From NCBI GenBank assembly GCA_038213835.1, contig JBBQSN010000069.1:1-17787 (forward strand): DNA of 17,787 bases. The letters are read 5' to 3'. The position numbers and the translations under genes were made by a program. Source of the stretch: JBBQSN01 sp038213835 (GTDB lineage: Bacteria; Actinomycetota; Actinomycetes; Actinomycetales; CAWJMD01). How positions within the stretch are numbered: position 1 is the stretch's first letter; every line of letters starts with the position of its first letter. The notes below the pieces were generated by a model that did no database searches, had not been told where the DNA came from, and saw only the letters and a list, made by a program, of their open reading frames with translations. Below, piece after piece: positions 7,289 to 14,969 of this stretch.

Positions 7289-7783
7289 ATGAGCGGCAGC
7301 GAGCCGACCACAGGCTGGGAGGCCCAGGCCTGGGACCCGCCCGCGGACCCCGTCGGTGCCGAGCAGGAGCGCACCGACCGCCCCACCCGGCTGACGCCGT
7401 CCGACGACGACCCCACGTCCGAACAGCCCAGTGACAAGGGGCTGGTCGACCACCCCGCCGACCAGACCGTCGCGGACCCGGTCGTGCCGGACGAGGTGGA
7501 GACCACCGTGCCGATCGGCGCCACGGGGAGCACCGAGGTGGCCGGCGGCCCGGCGGACGAGCCGGCGGTGGACGTCGCAGCACACACAGCAGCGAGCCTC
7601 GACGCGTGGCGGGACCTGCAGGTGCAGTTCGTGGACGACCCGGCTGGCGCGGTCGAGGGAGCCGCCTCGCTGGTCCGGCAGGCCGTCGAGACGCACACGG
7701 GCGCAGGCGGTTCTACCGACACCGAGCAGCTGAGGCGAGCCTTCACCCGGCTGCGCGACCTGCACGCACGACTGACTCGCTGA
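7289..7783 (+). CDS. Small acidic protein with disordered N-terminus and helical C-terminal region
   Basis: A 164-residue protein whose first 100 residues are rich in Asp, Glu, Pro, Thr and Ser, with almost no hydrophobic runs, so probably disordered. Residues about 102-136 (DAWRDLQVQFVDDPAGAVEG and on) and 144-163 (TEQLRRAFTRLRDLHARL) form two amphipathic helices. The 'WRDLQxxFVDDPxxAVxxAxxLV' pattern is one I recognise from small hypothetical proteins in many actinobacteria, with no known function. The ATG at 7289 has a strong GAGGAGG four bases upstream, which settles the start over an upstream ATG at 7250. There is no signal or membrane segment, so a cytoplasmic location is likely. It is convergent with the DEAD-box helicase gene, 39 bp away, and shares no operon with it. 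Confidence 0.8.
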   Translation: MSGSEPTTGWEAQAWDPPADPVGAEQERTDRPTRLTPSDDDPTSEQPSDKGLVDHPADQTVADPVVPDEVETTVPIGATGSTEVAGGPADEPAVDVAAHTAASLDAWRDLQVQFVDDPAGAVEGAASLVRQAVETHTGAGGSTDTEQLRRAFTRLRDLHARLTR

Positions 7784-7822
7784 ACGCCGAGACGGTCAGG
7801 GGGCGCTCAGCGGCCGAACAGG

Positions 7823-9505
7823 TCAGCGGAAGCCGCGGGAGGAGAAGTCGGCAGCCGACCGCCTGCGCCCGGAGGACGCAGCCGCAGAGCCGGACCGCGA
7901 CGACCGGGGCTGGCCCTGCTTCGGCGCGGCCTGCTGACCGGAGCCACCGCGACCGCGACCGGACTGGCCTGCACCCGAGTGGCCCCGACCCGACTGCCCT
8001 CGAGCGGACGAGCCGCCGGCGGAACCGCGACCGCGGCCTGCGCCGCCACCGCCGGACTGCGCGGGGGCCTGGACGGGTGCGGGCTGCACGAACTCGGCCT
8101 GCTCGCCGACGACGGACCGGACGGCCTCGTGACCGGGAGCCACTGCCGTGGTCGTCGGGTGGATCCTGGCGAGCCGGACGAGGTCCGCGACATCGCGCTT
8201 CTGGTCCGGCGTCATCAGCGTGACGACCAGGCCGGCGGCGCCGGCGCGCGCGGTGCGACCCGAGCGGTGCAGGTACGCCTTGTGCTCCGACGGCGGGTCG
8301 ACGTGCACGACCAGCTCGATCTCGTCCACGTGGATCCCGCGGGCCGCGATGTCGGTGGCCACCAGCACCCGGGTCTGGCCCGAGGTGAAGGCGGCGAGGT
8401 TCTTCTCGCGCGCGTTCTGGGACAGGTTGCCGTGCAGGTCGACGGCCGGGATGCCGGCGGCGGTCAGCTGCTTGGCCAGCTTCTTCGCGCTGTGCTTGGT
8501 GCGCATGAACAGCAGGCTGCGGCCGGTGCCCGACGCGAGCTCGCGCACCAGCGCGGGCTTGTCGGTCGACTGCACCGCGAACACGTGGTGCGTCATGGCG
8601 GGCGGCGGCGCGGAGGCGGAGTCCACCGAGTGGGTCAGCGGGTTGGACAGGTACCGCTTCACCAGCACGTCGACGCCGTTGTCCAGCGTGGCCGAGAACA
8701 GCATCCGCTGCCCCTGGGTGGGCGTACGGTCCATGATCCGCTTCACGCCGGGCAGGAAGCCGAGGTCGGCCATGTGGTCGGCCTCGTCCAGGACGGTGAC
8801 CTCGATCGCGCCCAGGTCGCAGTGCCCCTGGCCGATGAGGTCCTCGAGCCGGCCGGGGCAGGCGATCAGGACGTCAACGCCCTTGCGCAGCGCGGCGACC
8901 TGCGGGTTCTGGCCGACGCCGCCGAACACCACGGCGGTGCTCAGCCCGGCGGCGGTCGCCAGCGGCTCGAGGGCGGCCCGGATCTGGTTGGCCAGCTCCC
9001 GGGTCGGCGCGAGCACCAGCGCCCGCGGCTTCTTCGGCTGGGCGCGCCGACCGGACGCGGCGAGCCGGGTCACGGCGGGGATCGCGAAGGCCAGCGTCTT
9101 GCCGGAGCCGGTGCGGCCACGGCCGAGCACGTCGCGGCCGCCCAGGGTGTCGGGCAGGGTCGCGGTCTGGATCGGGAACGCGCTGGTCAGGCCCTGCGCC
9201 TCGAGGGTCCGCACCAGCACGGCGGGGACACCGAGGTCGGCGAAGGTGGCGCCCTCACGGACGTCGGCGCGCTCGACGGGAGCCGCGACCGGCGCGGGGA
9301 CGGGGACGGACGCGGCCACCGGGGCAGGCACCGGCTGCGGGCCGGAGCCGCCGCGCCGGCGCCGCCGGGCCGGGCGCTTGCCCGAGCCGGCCTCGGCCAA
9401 CCCAGCAGACGTCACAGCAGACGTCACAGCAGACGTCACAGCAGAGGAGGGGGTGGGACGGGTGGCGGGCGCGGAGGTGCGCTCCGCCCGGGCAGAGGTG
9501 TGCAC
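7823..9505 (-). CDS. DEAD-box ATP-dependent RNA helicase with RGG-like tail
   Basis: A 560-residue RNA helicase likely acting in ribosome assembly or mRNA unwinding, as in the RhlE/CsdA type. Motifs in order: Q motif FPIQTATLP (110-118), Walker A RTGSGKT (131-137), PTREL (167-171), CPGRL (216-220), DEAD (240-243), SAT (271-273), then the second RecA domain with ATDIAARGIHVDE (383-395) and HRSGRTARAG (413-422). The C-terminal tail (about 484-560) is rich in Gly, Arg, Ser and Gln with many RG steps and probably binds RNA. The N-terminal 85 residues are low in complexity: a threefold VTSA repeat (23-34), a basic run (44-51) and Pro/Val/Ala repeats. Translation starts at GTG 9505, preceded by GGAAGGA at a good distance. 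Cold induction is common in this family but is only inferred here from the long upstream gap. Confidence 0.94.
   Translation of the reverse strand: MHTSARAERTSAPATRPTPSSAVTSAVTSAVTSAGLAEAGSGKRPARRRRRGGSGPQPVPAPVAASVPVPAPVAAPVERADVREGATFADLGVPAVLVRTLEAQGLTSAFPIQTATLPDTLGGRDVLGRGRTGSGKTLAFAIPAVTRLAASGRRAQPKKPRALVLAPTRELANQIRAALEPLATAAGLSTAVVFGGVGQNPQVAALRKGVDVLIACPGRLEDLIGQGHCDLGAIEVTVLDEADHMADLGFLPGVKRIMDRTPTQGQRMLFSATLDNGVDVLVKRYLSNPLTHSVDSASAPPPAMTHHVFAVQSTDKPALVRELASGTGRSLLFMRTKHSAKKLAKQLTAAGIPAVDLHGNLSQNAREKNLAAFTSGQTRVLVATDIAARGIHVDEIELVVHVDPPSEHKAYLHRSGRTARAGAAGLVVTLMTPDQKRDVADLVRLARIHPTTTAVAPGHEAVRSVVGEQAEFVQPAPVQAPAQSGGGGAGRGRGSAGGSSARGQSGRGHSGAGQSGRGRGGSGQQAAPKQGQPRSSRSGSAAASSGRRRSAADFSSRGFR
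9404..9444. repeat. 12-bp tandem repeat inside the DEAD-box helicase gene
   Basis: Three exact copies of AGCAGACGTCAC (9404-9415, 9416-9427, 9428-9439) are followed by a partial copy AGCAG. The length is a multiple of three, so it adds or removes VTSA units in the disordered N-terminus without breaking the frame. Identical copies suggest recent slippage or expansion. Confidence 0.9.
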
Positions 9506-9727
9506 GGATGTCCTTCCGGATCAGGTGGCCGCAGTGCCGGCTCACCGTCACCGCGCGCCTCACGCACTCGCCACAGGGGCTGTGCGGGCGCTGCCAACGG
9601 GACGAACCGCGCCGCAGGGGCGCGAAGCAGACGACCTCGACACGACCACCGTGGTCACGTCTGCCTCCACTGTGCCACGTCCGGGCTCGTTCGCCCGCAT
9701 CGCCACCCGATCGATGAGGCCCCCCGC
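9506..9727. promoter_or_regulatory. Gap upstream of the DEAD-box helicase gene, with a palindrome
   Basis: The 222 bp between the monooxygenase stop and the helicase start (both minus strand) hold no convincing gene. They include a perfect inverted repeat GACCAC-C-GTGGTC (9644-9656), about 140 bases before the helicase start codon, which could be an operator. A long untranslated leader would fit cold-shock helicase genes, but no promoter hexamers are clear. Confidence 0.3.
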
Positions 9728-10930
9728 TCAGCCCGGGAGCCCCCATCGCGTCCACGGCGAGGTCCGCACGCCCATCAGGGTGGTCACCATCTGCCGCTGC
9801 GCGAACGGCAGCCGCGACATGACCGCCAGGCCGAGGTCCCGCGGCGGCCCGATCGGCGTGAGGCCGCTCTGGAACACCGGTGTCATCAGCATCGACCACC
9901 ACCGGTAGTACCGCAGGTGGCGGGCCCGCTGCCGCACGTACAGCCGCAGCGCCGTGTCGAGGTCGGCCGGGTGCTGGCCGAGCGCCCAGGCGAGCGTCCA
10001 GGCGTCGGCCAGCCCCATCGAGGCACCGATCCCCATCTGCGGGCTCATCGCGTGCGCCGCGTCGCCGACCAGGACGGCGCCGTGGCGCGCGGGCTGCCGC
10101 ACCACGACGTCGCGGTACCGGGCACCGAGCACCCCGGCCTCGGGCATCGACTCCAGCACGGGGGCGAACCGCCCGCCGGACACACGCAGCGCCTGCCGCA
10201 CCAGCGCGTCGGGGCCGGCGGCCAGCGCGCGGTCGATGTCGCGCACCGGGATCGACCAGAACACCGACACCCGGCCCTGCCCGGTGGGCATCAGGCCGAG
10301 GGTGGTGCGGGTGCCCACCCAGCGCTGCACCAGCGCGTCGCCGACCAACCGGTCCGGGTCGGGGACGATCGACCACAGCGCCCCCCAGGGGTACTCGCGG
10401 TCCATCTGAGGGGTGAACGCCAGCCGGCGCAGCTGCGAGGCCGCCCCGTCGGCCCCGACCAGCAGGTCGTACGGGCCGTGCTCGCGGCCCCCGACGTCGA
10501 CGGCGGTCCACCCGCCGGCGTCCTCGCGCACCACGCGGACCTCGGTGCGCGGCACCACCTCGGCGCCGGCCCCAACGGCGGCCGCGTGCAGCAGCTCGAA
10601 CAGGGTGCCGCGCTCCACGCCCCAGGCGTCGACCGCGGCGTCGGTGTCGGTCACCACGTCGGCGTACCGCACCTGCATCGTGGGGCGCCCCGTCAGGGTG
10701 CGGCCGTCGACGCTGCGGATCGGGCTGGACCGCTCGCGGAGCTGCTCGCCGATGCCCAACCGGTAGGCCACCTGCTGCCCGAGCCGTTGCAGCATGAACC
10801 CTGCACCCACGGGGCCGAGGTCGTCGCTGCGCTCCAGCACCGTGACCTGCCGGCCGTCGCGGGCCAGCAGCGTCGCGACGGCCAGCCCGCTGATGCCGGC
10901 GCCCACCACGCCGACGGCCCTGCCCGTCAC
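9728..10930 (-). CDS. FAD-dependent monooxygenase (PHBH/UbiH-like group A flavoprotein)
   Basis: A 400-residue flavin hydroxylase that would use NAD(P)H and oxygen to hydroxylate an aromatic or similar substrate. The FAD-binding Rossmann motif GAGISG (10-15) lies at the N-terminus with E33 closing the first fold. The GADG motif (159-162) and GDAAHAMSPQMGIG (289-302) give the DG and GD signatures of this family. The start is GTG 10930, directly before the flavin-binding strand (TGRAVGVVGAG). A longer frame to 11080 would run into the divergent sigma factor gene and adds no conserved residues. There is no export signal. The C-terminal YYRWWSMLMTPVFQ stretch is hydrophobic but short, as in related enzymes. 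Its substrate is unknown. It is divergent from the sigma factor gene with only 116 bp between, so common control is possible but not shown. Confidence 0.9.
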   Translation of the reverse strand: MTGRAVGVVGAGISGLAVATLLARDGRQVTVLERSDDLGPVGAGFMLQRLGQQVAYRLGIGEQLRERSSPIRSVDGRTLTGRPTMQVRYADVVTDTDAAVDAWGVERGTLFELLHAAAVGAGAEVVPRTEVRVVREDAGGWTAVDVGGREHGPYDLLVGADGAASQLRRLAFTPQMDREYPWGALWSIVPDPDRLVGDALVQRWVGTRTTLGLMPTGQGRVSVFWSIPVRDIDRALAAGPDALVRQALRVSGGRFAPVLESMPEAGVLGARYRDVVVRQPARHGAVLVGDAAHAMSPQMGIGASMGLADAWTLAWALGQHPADLDTALRLYVRQRARHLRYYRWWSMLMTPVFQSGLTPIGPPRDLGLAVMSRLPFAQRQMVTTLMGVRTSPWTRWGLPG

Positions 10931-11046
10931 TGCCCGGCCCCCGGTGCGCTCACGCAGGACACGGTGCCACGTCCCGTGCGAGGACGACGGGTCCGCCTTC
11001 GCGCAGTGACGACCCGCAGGGGGCGGCACGACGTCACACTGGGGCC

Positions 11047-11589
11047 ATGCCGGTCGGGACCAGCGGACGGGACGCCGCACGCGAGCGCGAGTTCAGCGCC
11101 TCCGTGCTCGCGCGCCGCGGCGCCCTGGTCCGCACCGCTGCGCTGCTGACCGCCGGCGACCTGCACCTGGCCGAGGACCTCGTCCAGACCTCGCTCACCC
11201 GGCTCTACCTGTCCTGGGCGTCGGTGCGCCGGCGCGGCAACGAGGAGGCGTACGTCCGCCGGATCCTGGTGAGCGCCTACGTGGACGAGACCCGCCGGGC
11301 GCGTTGGCACCGCGAGCAGCCGCACGAGACGCTGCCGGACCGCGCCGACCTGGCGGCCGGCGCAGGCCAGGGTCCGGCCGACGGCCCGGACGGCGCTGCC
11401 GTGCGCGCCGCGCTGGCGACCCTGACCCCGGGCGAGCGGACCGTCGTGGTGCTGCGGCACTGGCGCGACCTGTCGGTCCAGCAGACCGCCGACCACCTCG
11501 GCTGCTCGACCGGCACGGTGAAGTCGCAGAACGCCCGCGGCCTGGCGCGGTTGCGCGCGGCCCTGGCCGACCGCGGGGTGCCGGCATGA
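11047..11589 (+). CDS. SigE-family ECF RNA polymerase sigma factor
   Basis: A 180-residue extracytoplasmic-function sigma factor. Region 2 (about 15-85) contains DLHLAEDLVQTSLTRLYLSW, the -10-recognising and core-binding helices. Region 4 (about 118-172) contains LTPGERTVVVLRHWRDLS and the helix-turn-helix QQTADHLGCSTGTVKSQNAR. The linker (about 92-117) is Gly/Ala/Asp-rich. The overall pattern fits the actinobacterial 'SigE family' group. The ATG at 11047 has no clear ribosome-binding site. CACACT sits six bases upstream, which would suit a leaderless transcript. The stop overlaps the next start (ATGA, 11586-11589), so the membrane protein that follows is probably its partner or regulator. 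Target promoters cannot be named. Confidence 0.93.
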   Translation: MPVGTSGRDAAREREFSASVLARRGALVRTAALLTAGDLHLAEDLVQTSLTRLYLSWASVRRRGNEEAYVRRILVSAYVDETRRARWHREQPHETLPDRADLAAGAGQGPADGPDGAAVRAALATLTPGERTVVVLRHWRDLSVQQTADHLGCSTGTVKSQNARGLARLRAALADRGVPA

Positions 11590-12332
11590 GTCCCGGCGCC
11601 CTCGGGCCCCCCGGGCGGCAGGATGCCGCGGTGCGTCAGCTGCTGGCCCGGGCGGCGCCCGACGTCACGGCTCCCGTCGACCTCGACGGCGACCTCGAGC
11701 GCGGCCGGTCCGCGCTGGGACGCCGCCGGTCCCTGCTCGCCACGCTCGCCGTGGGCGCCGGCACCGCCCTGGTCGCCGCCGCGGCGGTGCTCGTGCCGCA
11801 GGGCCTCGCAGGCCTGAGCGGTACTGCCGGGGTGCCGGCCACGGGCCCTCTCACGCACCCGGCCGACCCCTGGCCACCGGCCGACGCGACGCGCGGCGAC
11901 GAGGTCTCCCGTCCCACGGCCCCGGTGGCCCTGGGCCCCGGGCCCGCCCAGCACGAGGAGGACGTCGTCGCCACGCTCGTCCCAACCGGCTGGGAGGTCG
12001 TGCAGGCCGGACCCGACTCCCTCGTCCTCGGGCGCGACGGCGAGGTCGTCACCGTCTCGGCCCTGCCGGACACGACCGGACCACCCGTGATGGGCGGCGT
12101 CGGCGACTTCGAGCGGGTGGCCGGGGCGCGCGTGTCGTACTACCTGGTCGACGCCGCGGACGGCCGGGCCGGCCGCCCGACGATGGTGCTCGAGCTGACC
12201 TTCGGCAGCTGGGCGCAGGTCAGCGCCAGCCCCGCCCTGGGCTGGGGCATGACCGAGCTCACCGCGTTCGCCACCGGGCTGCGGGCGCCGTTCGCCTGCA
12301 CCGAGCCCTGCGAGGTGCCGCTGACGCCGTGA
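11586..12332 (+). CDS. Single-pass membrane protein coupled to the sigma factor; candidate anti-sigma/sensor
   Basis: A 248-residue protein translated from the ATGA overlap with the sigma factor gene. Residues 1-48 are charged and helical (RQDAAVRQLLARAAPDV, then DLERGRSALGRRR), presumably cytoplasmic. One membrane helix spans about 50-71. The rest is an extracytoplasmic Pro/Thr-rich linker (about 78-125) and a beta-rich domain (EDVVATLVPTGWEVVQ onward). The only cysteines are C238 and C242 near the C-terminus (FACTEPCEVP). The layout fits a transmembrane anti-sigma factor, but the short N-terminus lacks the HxxxCxxC zinc motif of ZAS proteins, and I recognise no family. Regulation of the sigma factor is inferred from position and topology only. 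Confidence 0.8.
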   Translation: MSPGALGPPGRQDAAVRQLLARAAPDVTAPVDLDGDLERGRSALGRRRSLLATLAVGAGTALVAAAAVLVPQGLAGLSGTAGVPATGPLTHPADPWPPADATRGDEVSRPTAPVALGPGPAQHEEDVVATLVPTGWEVVQAGPDSLVLGRDGEVVTVSALPDTTGPPVMGGVGDFERVAGARVSYYLVDAADGRAGRPTMVLELTFGSWAQVSASPALGWGMTELTAFATGLRAPFACTEPCEVPLTP

Positions 12333-12372
12333 GGGCGCTCCCGCTCCAGCACGCTTCTGGCACCCTGACCGG

Positions 12373-14925
12373 GTGCCCACCACCCCGACCGTCCTGCGAA
12401 CGATCGCGGCCGAGCACGCCGAGGACCCCGACGGCCTCTACGAGGCCTTCGTCGCCTGGGCGAGCGACCAGGGCCTGCCGCCGTACCCGGCCCAGGAGGA
12501 GGCCCTGCTCGAGCTGGCCACCGGCTCGAACGTCGTCCTGGCCACCCCGACCGGCAGCGGCAAGTCGCTGGTGGCCCTGGGAGCCCACGTGGCGGCGCTC
12601 AGCCAGGGCGTCCGGACGTACTACACGGCGCCGATCAAGGCCCTGGTGAGCGAGAAGTTCTTCGCCCTGTGCGACGCGCTCGGCGCCGACCAGGTCGGCA
12701 TGCTCACCGGCGACGCCGCCGTCAACCCGGACGCGCGCGTGATCTGCTGCACCGCGGAGGTTCTCGCGAACCAGGCGCTGCGCGAGGGGGCCGCTGCCGA
12801 CATCGGCCAGGTCGTGATGGACGAGTTCCACTTCTACGGCGAGCCGGACCGCGGCTGGGCCTGGCAGGTGCCGCTGCTCGAGCTGCCGCACGTCCAGTTC
12901 CTGCTGATGTCGGCCACCCTGGGCGACACGACCGAGCTGCGCGAGGACCTCACCCGCCGCACCGGACGCGCCACCGCGCTCGTCGCGAACGCCGAACGCC
13001 CTGTGCCGCTGCACTTCTACTACGCGACGACGCCGGTGCACGAGACCATCGCCGAGCTGCTCCAGACCAAGCAGTCGCCGGTCTACGTCGTGCACTTCAC
13101 CCAGGCGGCGGCGCTCGAGAGGGCGCAGGCCCTGATGAGCGTCAACGTCTCCACCCGGGAGGAGAAGGACCGGATCGCCGAGGCGATCGGCGACTTCCGG
13201 TTCACCACCGGCTTCGGCAAGACGCTCTCGCGGCTCGTGCGGCACGGCATCGGCGTGCACCACGCGGGCATGCTGCCCCGGTACCGGCGACTGGTGGAGC
13301 AGCTGGCCCAGGCCGGGCTGCTGAAGGTCGTCTGCGGTACCGACACCCTGGGCGTGGGCATCAACGTGCCGATCCGCACCGTGATGATCACCGCGCTCAG
13401 CAAGTACGACGGCATCCGCACCCGGCACCTGCGGGCCCGCGAGTTCCACCAGGTGGCGGGCCGGGCCGGCCGAGCGGGCTTCGACACCGCCGGCACCGTG
13501 GTCGGGCAGGCGCCGGACCACGAGGTCGACAACCTCAAGGCGCTGGCCAAGGCCGGTGACGACCCGAAGAAGCGGCGCAGGGTGCAGCGCAAGGCGCCTC
13601 CGGAGGGCTTCGTCAGCTGGAGCGAGAAGACCTTCGACCGGCTGGTCACGTCCGACCCCGAGCCGCTGCGCTCCCAGCTGGTCGTCTCGCACTCGATGCT
13701 GCTCAACGTGATCGCCCGCCCCGGTGACGCGTTCGCAGCCATGCGCAAGCTCCTCACCGACAACCACGAGCCGCGCGCGAACCAGGTCAAGCACATCAAG
13801 GAGGCGATCGCCGCCTACCGGTCGCTCGTCGCCGGCGGTGTCGTCGAACGGCTGGACACGCCGGACGGGACCGGCCGCACGGTACGCCTGACTGTCGACC
13901 TGCCGATGAACTTCGCTCTGAACCGGCCGCTCTCGACCTTCGCGCTCGCCGCGATCGAGCTGCTCGACCTCGAGTCCGAGACCTACGCGCTCGACGTCGT
14001 CTCCGTCGTGGAGGCGACCCTGGAGGACCCGCGGCACGTGCTGAAGGGTCAGGAGCACAAGGCTCGCGGCGAGGCGGTGGCCGCGATGAAGGCCGAGGGC
14101 ATCGAGTACGAGGAGCGGATGGAGCTGCTCGAGGAGGTCACGCACCCGCGCCCCCTGGCGGAGCTGCTCGATGCCGCGTACGAGACCTACCGGCTCGGCC
14201 ACCCCTGGGTCTCCGACCACCAGCTGTCCCCCAAGTCGGTCGTCCGGGCGATGTGGGAGCAGGCGATGACCTTCGCCGAGATGGTCTCCTCGCTCGGTCT
14301 GCAGCGCACCGAGGGCATGCTGCTGCGCTACCTGGCCGACGCCTACCGCGCGCTGCGCTCCTCGGTGCCCACGCACGCCCGCACGCCCGAGCTCGACGAC
14401 GTCACCGAGTGGCTCGGCGAGGTGGTCCGGCAGACCGACTCCAGCCTGCTGGACGAGTGGGAGGCGCTGGCCCACCCCGGCGAGGACGGCGCGCCGGTGC
14501 GCCCGTCGGACACCACCGGGACCCGCCCGGTCACGGGGAACGTCAGGGCGTTCCGCGCGATGGTGCGCAACGCGATGTTCCGCCGGGTCGAGCTGGCCGC
14601 CCTGGAGCGGGTCGACCTGCTGGCCGACCTGGACGACCGCCCCGCGGGACGGGACGGCTGGACCGCCGACCGCTGGCGCGACGCCCTGGACGCCTACTTC
14701 GACGAGTACGACGCGATCGGCACCGGACCCGACGCCCGCGGCCCGGTCATGCACCGCGTCGACGAGCACCCCGACGGGGTCGGCCGGGCCTGGCGCGTTC
14801 GGCAGGTGATCGACGACCCCGCCGGCGACCGCGACTGGGCGATCACCGCGCTGGTCGACCTCGATGCCAGCGACGAGAGCGGCGGTGCGGTCGTGCTGGT
14901 CGAGCACGTGGGTCCGACGTCGTGA
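12373..14925 (+). CDS. Ski2-like DEAD/DEAH-box helicase with DUF3516 C-terminal region
   Basis: An 850-residue superfamily 2 helicase, probably acting on RNA. Walker A is TPTGSGKS (58-65). The DExH box is DEFH (150-153) and motif III is SAT (180-182). The second RecA domain contains HHAGMLPRYRRLVEQL (296-311), TDTLGVGINVP (323-333) and QVAGRAGR (360-367), the Ski2/Mtr4-type motif VI. From about 390 to the end is a long mostly helical region that fits DUF3516, found with this helicase core in actinobacteria. The GTG at 12373 has no strong ribosome-binding site. CACCCT lies six bases upstream, as at the sigma factor gene, and may be a leaderless promoter. The 40-bp gap after the membrane-protein gene could also allow co-transcription. 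Codon use is uniform, and the high content of GTC/CTC/GAC/GAG fits a well-kept housekeeping gene. Confidence 0.93.
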   Translation: MPTTPTVLRTIAAEHAEDPDGLYEAFVAWASDQGLPPYPAQEEALLELATGSNVVLATPTGSGKSLVALGAHVAALSQGVRTYYTAPIKALVSEKFFALCDALGADQVGMLTGDAAVNPDARVICCTAEVLANQALREGAAADIGQVVMDEFHFYGEPDRGWAWQVPLLELPHVQFLLMSATLGDTTELREDLTRRTGRATALVANAERPVPLHFYYATTPVHETIAELLQTKQSPVYVVHFTQAAALERAQALMSVNVSTREEKDRIAEAIGDFRFTTGFGKTLSRLVRHGIGVHHAGMLPRYRRLVEQLAQAGLLKVVCGTDTLGVGINVPIRTVMITALSKYDGIRTRHLRAREFHQVAGRAGRAGFDTAGTVVGQAPDHEVDNLKALAKAGDDPKKRRRVQRKAPPEGFVSWSEKTFDRLVTSDPEPLRSQLVVSHSMLLNVIARPGDAFAAMRKLLTDNHEPRANQVKHIKEAIAAYRSLVAGGVVERLDTPDGTGRTVRLTVDLPMNFALNRPLSTFALAAIELLDLESETYALDVVSVVEATLEDPRHVLKGQEHKARGEAVAAMKAEGIEYEERMELLEEVTHPRPLAELLDAAYETYRLGHPWVSDHQLSPKSVVRAMWEQAMTFAEMVSSLGLQRTEGMLLRYLADAYRALRSSVPTHARTPELDDVTEWLGEVVRQTDSSLLDEWEALAHPGEDGAPVRPSDTTGTRPVTGNVRAFRAMVRNAMFRRVELAALERVDLLADLDDRPAGRDGWTADRWRDALDAYFDEYDAIGTGPDARGPVMHRVDEHPDGVGRAWRVRQVIDDPAGDRDWAITALVDLDASDESGGAVVLVEHVGPTS

Positions 14926-14940
14926 CCCGCAACTCGCAGT

Positions 14941-14969
14941 GGCTCAGCGTCGCGCCGGGTTGCTGAGCC
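14941..14969. terminator. Hairpin at the junction of two convergent genes
   Basis: Perfect 8-bp arms GGCTCAGC (14941-14948) and GCTGAGCC (14962-14969) enclose a 13-base loop. The helicase gene ends 15 bases to the left, and the DedA gene stop lies inside the left arm. There is no U-run on either strand, which is common in high-GC actinobacteria, so a bidirectional terminator is likely but not certain. Confidence 0.5.

Noticed and set aside
6155..7765. N-terminal extension of the minus-strand secreted-protein frame across the LamG gene
   Set aside because: Antisense of the LamG gene. The real protein starts with a signal peptide at 6154 (or 6166).
9404..9444. Short direct repeats as a possible CRISPR array
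   Set aside because: The units are 12 bp, contiguous with no spacers, and lie in frame in a coding region.
9508..9717. Small plus-strand frame with several Cys residues (HSPQGLCGRCQR), as a possible zinc-ribbon protein
   Set aside because: Starts inside the helicase leader, has no ribosome-binding site, and the Cys spacing does not form a CxxC...CxxC set.
11047..11080. Longer monooxygenase start overlapping the sigma factor gene
   Set aside because: The extra 50 residues have no flavoprotein similarity and overlap a divergent gene. The GTG at 10930 lies right before the FAD-binding strand.
7979..11149. Very long plus-strand open frame opposite the DEAD-box helicase and the monooxygenase genes
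   Set aside because: Arg/His/Gly/Gln-rich translation with no family motifs. It is the antisense of two well-supported minus-strand genes, a common artefact at this GC content.
12259..14907. Minus-strand open frame of 882 codons opposite the DUF3516 helicase
   Set aside because: Composition is typical of antisense frames (His, Gln, Arg, Val repeats), and the plus strand encodes a clear helicase with all motifs.
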